Assembly (NCBI GenBank): GCA_001791325.1
Contig: MGEK01000001.1
Span: 1 to 45,606 of the forward strand
Length of the DNA stretch: 45,606 nt
From: Candidatus Uhrbacteria bacterium RIFCSPLOWO2_01_FULL_47_25
Lineage (GTDB): Bacteria > Patescibacteriota > Patescibacteriia > GWA2-46-9
Direction: 5' to 3'
Shown here: piece after piece, positions 43,843 to 45,606 of the stretch
Layout: each line of letters begins with the position of its first letter
Position numbering within the stretch: position 1 is the first letter of the stretch
Translations under genes and position numbers: made by a program
The notes under the pieces: generated by a model
Database searches by the model: none
What the model was told of the DNA's origin: nothing
The model's input: the letters and a program-made list of their open reading frames with translations, nothing else

Positions 43843-44427
43843 ATGCAATTAAACATTGATCGTCGCAAAATAATTATAACTGCGGTGGTGGTAATTTTAC
43901 TGCTCATTGCGATTGTTGGCGGTTGGTGGTATTGGCGAAGTTCTGTCAGTCCCATCAGTGGTCCGGCTACCCAGCCGCCACCTTTAGCCAATTCACTGCC
44001 GCCCATAAAACCTACGTCAGTGCCAGTGAGAACACCAGACGAAGAACGGCAAGAGACCGTCAGCCGTTTGGTCAGGCTTTTTGCCGAGCGTTTTGGCACG
44101 TTTTCAAATCAGAGCCGCTATGAGGGTATTAATGATTTGATGGCCGTGACAACTGACAGCTTTCAGCGTTGGCTTCAAGAGAAATACTTGCCAGAGATTA
44201 AACAAAAAAATATCAACACCACTTACGCGGGACAAACGACCAGGGTAATGAGCGTGACAGTTGATGAGATAACGGATGAAGGCGGACAAGCGACGGCGCG
44301 TGTTCAGCAAGTGATTACCGTCGCGGCGGGAGAGGACGAAGTCAGATACCCCATCTTAAAAGTTACGGTGGTGCGTCAAGACAGCATGTGGCTGGTAGAT
44401 AGCGCTTATTGGGAGAAAACGCCATAA
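43843..44427 (+). CDS. Membrane-anchored NTF2-like protein of the secretion-like operon
   Basis: 194 residues from the ATG at 43843; a GTG at 43831 in the same frame would start inside the palindrome and is less likely. A helix (about residues 9-31, IIITAVVVILLLIAIVGGWW) follows a short basic end, so the bulk is outside. A Pro-rich linker (residues 36-65) leads to an alpha+beta domain (TVSRLVRLFAERFGTFSN, SFQRWLQEKYLPEI, VMSVTVDEI, ARVQQVITV, VTVVRQDSMWLVDSAYW) whose order of helices then strands fits the NTF2-like/VirB8-like fold. VirB8 is an NTF2-like bitopic protein of type IV systems; I infer the similarity from layout only. Confidence 0.65.
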   Translation: MQLNIDRRKIIITAVVVILLLIAIVGGWWYWRSSVSPISGPATQPPPLANSLPPIKPTSVPVRTPDEERQETVSRLVRLFAERFGTFSNQSRYEGINDLMAVTTDSFQRWLQEKYLPEIKQKNINTTYAGQTTRVMSVTVDEITDEGGQATARVQQVITVAAGEDEVRYPILKVTVVRQDSMWLVDSAYWEKTP

Positions 44428-44461
44428 TTTATTCATTTCCCCATACAATCGGTTCAGCAGG

Positions 44462-45316
44462 ATGTTATTGCTAGAAAATTTTTGGGAGCAGGCTAAAAGG
44501 TACTTGTTTCCAGTCTATTGTTTGCGTTGCGGTCTGGAGGGCGATTGGTTGTGTCAGTTTTGTGAGTCCTTGTGCCCGCCAGTGCCGATTCAACGTTGTG
44601 TTTTTTGTCGATCAATCGCGAGGTGTGGGGAAACATGCGCTACCTGTCGCCGTCATCACTATCTTGATGGGTTGATTGTACGTGGCATATATGGAAATTG
44701 GATATGGAGGGGTTTAATTCGCGCCTGGAAATACAAAGGAGCCGAAGAACTTAGCGCTAAGTGCGCTCGTTACTTTGAAGAATGTTTGAATTTATTGCCT
44801 TTAGATAAAGCAATTACCATTATTCCGATACCATTAGCGCGCCTACGAGAACGTGAGAGAGGATTTAATCAGGCAGCCGTGCTGGCCGAATCCATTAGCG
44901 AACGGCTATCCTTGCCCATGGTTCTTGCGCTGAAACGCGTTAGGGAAACCGCCCCTCAATCAAAACTGACCCCCGACAAACGTTTGGAGAACGTTAGAGA
45001 TTGTTTTAAATTTACCCCGTTAGAGAATACCCATCGCTCCGCCAGCTGGCGGAGTGCCGCGGGGTGCAATTCTCCCATACGAGTCCCGTTAGAGACACAG
45101 TCTCTAACGGGACGAGCACGGAGTCTAATGCCCCGTGCAAGTTCTCTAACGGGGTTTATTGGCACCGCCGAGATTAAAGATAAAACCTGTCTTATCATTG
45201 ATGATATAGTTACTACCGGTGCGACGATGGATGCCGCCGCCAAAGAATTGAAACGAGTCGGCGCTTTAAAAGTTTGGGGCTTAGCACTCGTTCGCAGTGA
45301 AGCAAATAGTTATTGA
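44462..45316 (+). CDS. comFC: ComFC-type phosphoribosyltransferase with an in-frame repeat insertion
   Basis: 284 residues. ComF-family proteins carry an N-terminal zinc finger and a PRTase fold and are linked to DNA uptake. Visible: CLRC...CQFC and CVFC...CATC zinc modules, YGNWIWRGLIRAWKYKG, IIPIPLARLRERERGFNQA, LKRVRETAPQSKLTPDKRLENVRDCF (given as VRETAPQSKLTPDKRL), and the PRPP loop CLIIDDIVTTGATM. Between FKFT and FIGTAEIKDKT about 45 residues are encoded by nested palindromes (45014-45155), where the family has only a few residues. The frame is kept and no key residue is lost, so the protein may still work, with an extra loop before the PRPP-binding strand. It is followed by tRNA-Ser sequences. 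Confidence 0.92.
   Translation: MLLLENFWEQAKRYLFPVYCLRCGLEGDWLCQFCESLCPPVPIQRCVFCRSIARCGETCATCRRHHYLDGLIVRGIYGNWIWRGLIRAWKYKGAEELSAKCARYFEECLNLLPLDKAITIIPIPLARLRERERGFNQAAVLAESISERLSLPMVLALKRVRETAPQSKLTPDKRLENVRDCFKFTPLENTHRSASWRSAAGCNSPIRVPLETQSLTGRARSLMPRASSLTGFIGTAEIKDKTCLIIDDIVTTGATMDAAAKELKRVGALKVWGLALVRSEANSY
45014..45155. repeat. Nested CCCGTTAGA-family palindromes inside comFC
   Basis: Outer arms ACCCCGTTAGAGAAT (45014-45028) and 45141-45155 (14 of 15 match). Inside: an 18-bp palindrome CTCCGCCAGCTGGCGGAG (45037-45054, core shared with leuS), a 13-bp stem TCCCGTTAGAGAC/complement (45084-45096 and 45100-45112), and a GCACGG/CCGTGC hairpin. AATTCTC (45069) and AGTTCTC (45140) frame the inner part, as if one element was inserted into another. 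Confidence 0.9.
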
Positions 45317-45390
45317 TTTATCCCGCACCTTCCAGAATACCCGACGGGGTTGATTTAGATTTGGCATAAGTTCTGGGCGAACTTAGGAGC

Positions 45391-45418
45391 TTGCCTGGTG
45401 CTGTTATTGTGGTAAAAT
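45391..45418 (+). promoter_or_regulatory. Promoter for the tRNA-Ser region
   Basis: TTGCCT (45391-45396), 16-base spacer, extended -10 TGGTAAAAT (TAAAAT at 45413-45418). Expected start near 45425, 11 bases before the first tRNA-Ser-like 5' half. Confidence 0.6.
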
Positions 45419-45435
45419 ACGCTGGACAATGAAGT

Positions 45436-45472
45436 GGTGGGGTGGCAGAGTGGTTGAATGGGACGGGTCTTG
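45436..45472 (+). pseudogene. tRNA-Ser 5' half, broken at the anticodon loop
   Basis: GGTGGGG-TG-GCAGAGTGGTTGAATGG is an acceptor strand, positions 8-9 and a Ser-type D arm. The anticodon arm starts CGGGTCTTG and then runs into TCCCGCAG instead of the normal AAAACCG. No variable or T arm follows before the next 5' half at 45487. Confidence 0.65.
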
Positions 45473-45486
45473 TCCCGCAGTACGGC

Positions 45487-45523
45487 GGAGAGGTGACAGA
45501 GCGGTTTAATGTACCGGTCTTGA
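45487..45523 (+). pseudogene. tRNA-Ser(UGA) 5' half, broken at the anticodon loop
   Basis: GGAGAGG-TG-ACAGAGCGGTTTAATG then TACCGGTCTTGAA: acceptor strand, D arm and the anticodon stem through TGA. It then switches to CCCCGCACC, the end of the palindrome family seen at 9562 and 11586. No 3' half is found in the window. Confidence 0.7.
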
Positions 45524-45565
45524 ACCCCGCACCTTTGTAAATCTAAAAGACGTTGGACTTCAGGC

Positions 45566-45606
45566 GGTGGGTTGGCAGAGTGGTTGAATGCACCGGTCTT
45601 GAAAAC
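45566..45606 (+). tRNA. tRNA-Ser(UGA), cut by the window end
   Basis: GGTGGGT-TG-GCAGAGTGGTTGAATG then CACCGGTCTTGAAAAC: acceptor strand, D arm, and anticodon stem CCGGT with loop CTTGAAA (anticodon TGA). Unlike the two copies before it, the sequence continues past the anticodon loop into the expected AC, so this copy may be the intact gene. Confidence 0.8.

Overview
The window looks like part of a chromosome from a Candidate Phyla Radiation (Patescibacteria, Parcubacteria-type) bacterium. This is an inference from gene content: a PrgI / TraC-like / VirB4 / VirB6-like membrane cluster next to a giant cysteine-rich surface protein, PaaX/Cas2-fold regulators, very large secreted proteins and several promoters placed a few bases before the start codon. 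UGA is used as a normal stop (for example in leuS and the MFS gene), so code 25 is not in use.

Layout. 1-9.1 kb: four exported or surface proteins (a 5'-truncated lamin-tail-domain protein, two TasA/camelysin-like proteins, one with a vWA domain, and a 1440-aa vWA + SpaA/SdrD-like stalk protein). 9.1-9.7 kb: an intact tRNA-Leu(CAG) sitting inside the remains of a second tRNA-Leu, with further tRNA-Leu 5' fragments and palindromes. 9.7-12.3 kb (minus strand): a family 5 solute-binding protein, secG and a new 52-aa basic protein. 12.5-20.1 kb: a DsbA-like oxidoreductase, a VirB2-like two-helix membrane protein with a Cys-rich tail, uvrA and leuS. 20.3-23.9 kb: tsaC, an MFS transporter, a PaaX-like regulator flanked by copies of a long palindrome, and rsmA. 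24-34 kb: a small membrane protein, a calcium-repeat protein and a 2837-aa Cys-rich surface protein. 34.3-34.9 kb (minus strand): a second PaaX-like protein beside another perfect palindrome. 35.2-45.3 kb: a type IV secretion-like operon (small membrane protein, VirB6-like, 700-aa Pro-rich protein, PrgI, TraC N-domain, VirB4, anchored C-terminal-domain protein), then comFC. The window ends in two tRNA-Ser 5' halves and the start of an apparently intact tRNA-Ser(UGA).

How it works together (inference): the VirB6/VirB4/PrgI/VirB2-like genes would form a secretion or pilus machine in the envelope. SecG and the signal peptides feed the large surface proteins out, and the DsbA-like enzyme could oxidise their many cysteines.

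The most unusual signal is a set of short palindromic elements. They lie between genes, at a promoter start site, in frame inside leuS, comFC, the solute-binding protein and the VirB6-like gene, and inside tRNA genes at the D-, anticodon- and T-loops. They resemble in behaviour the Rickettsia palindromic elements. The second strong signal is the pairing of each PaaX/Cas2-fold gene with a perfect 36-38 bp palindrome centred on CGATCG.
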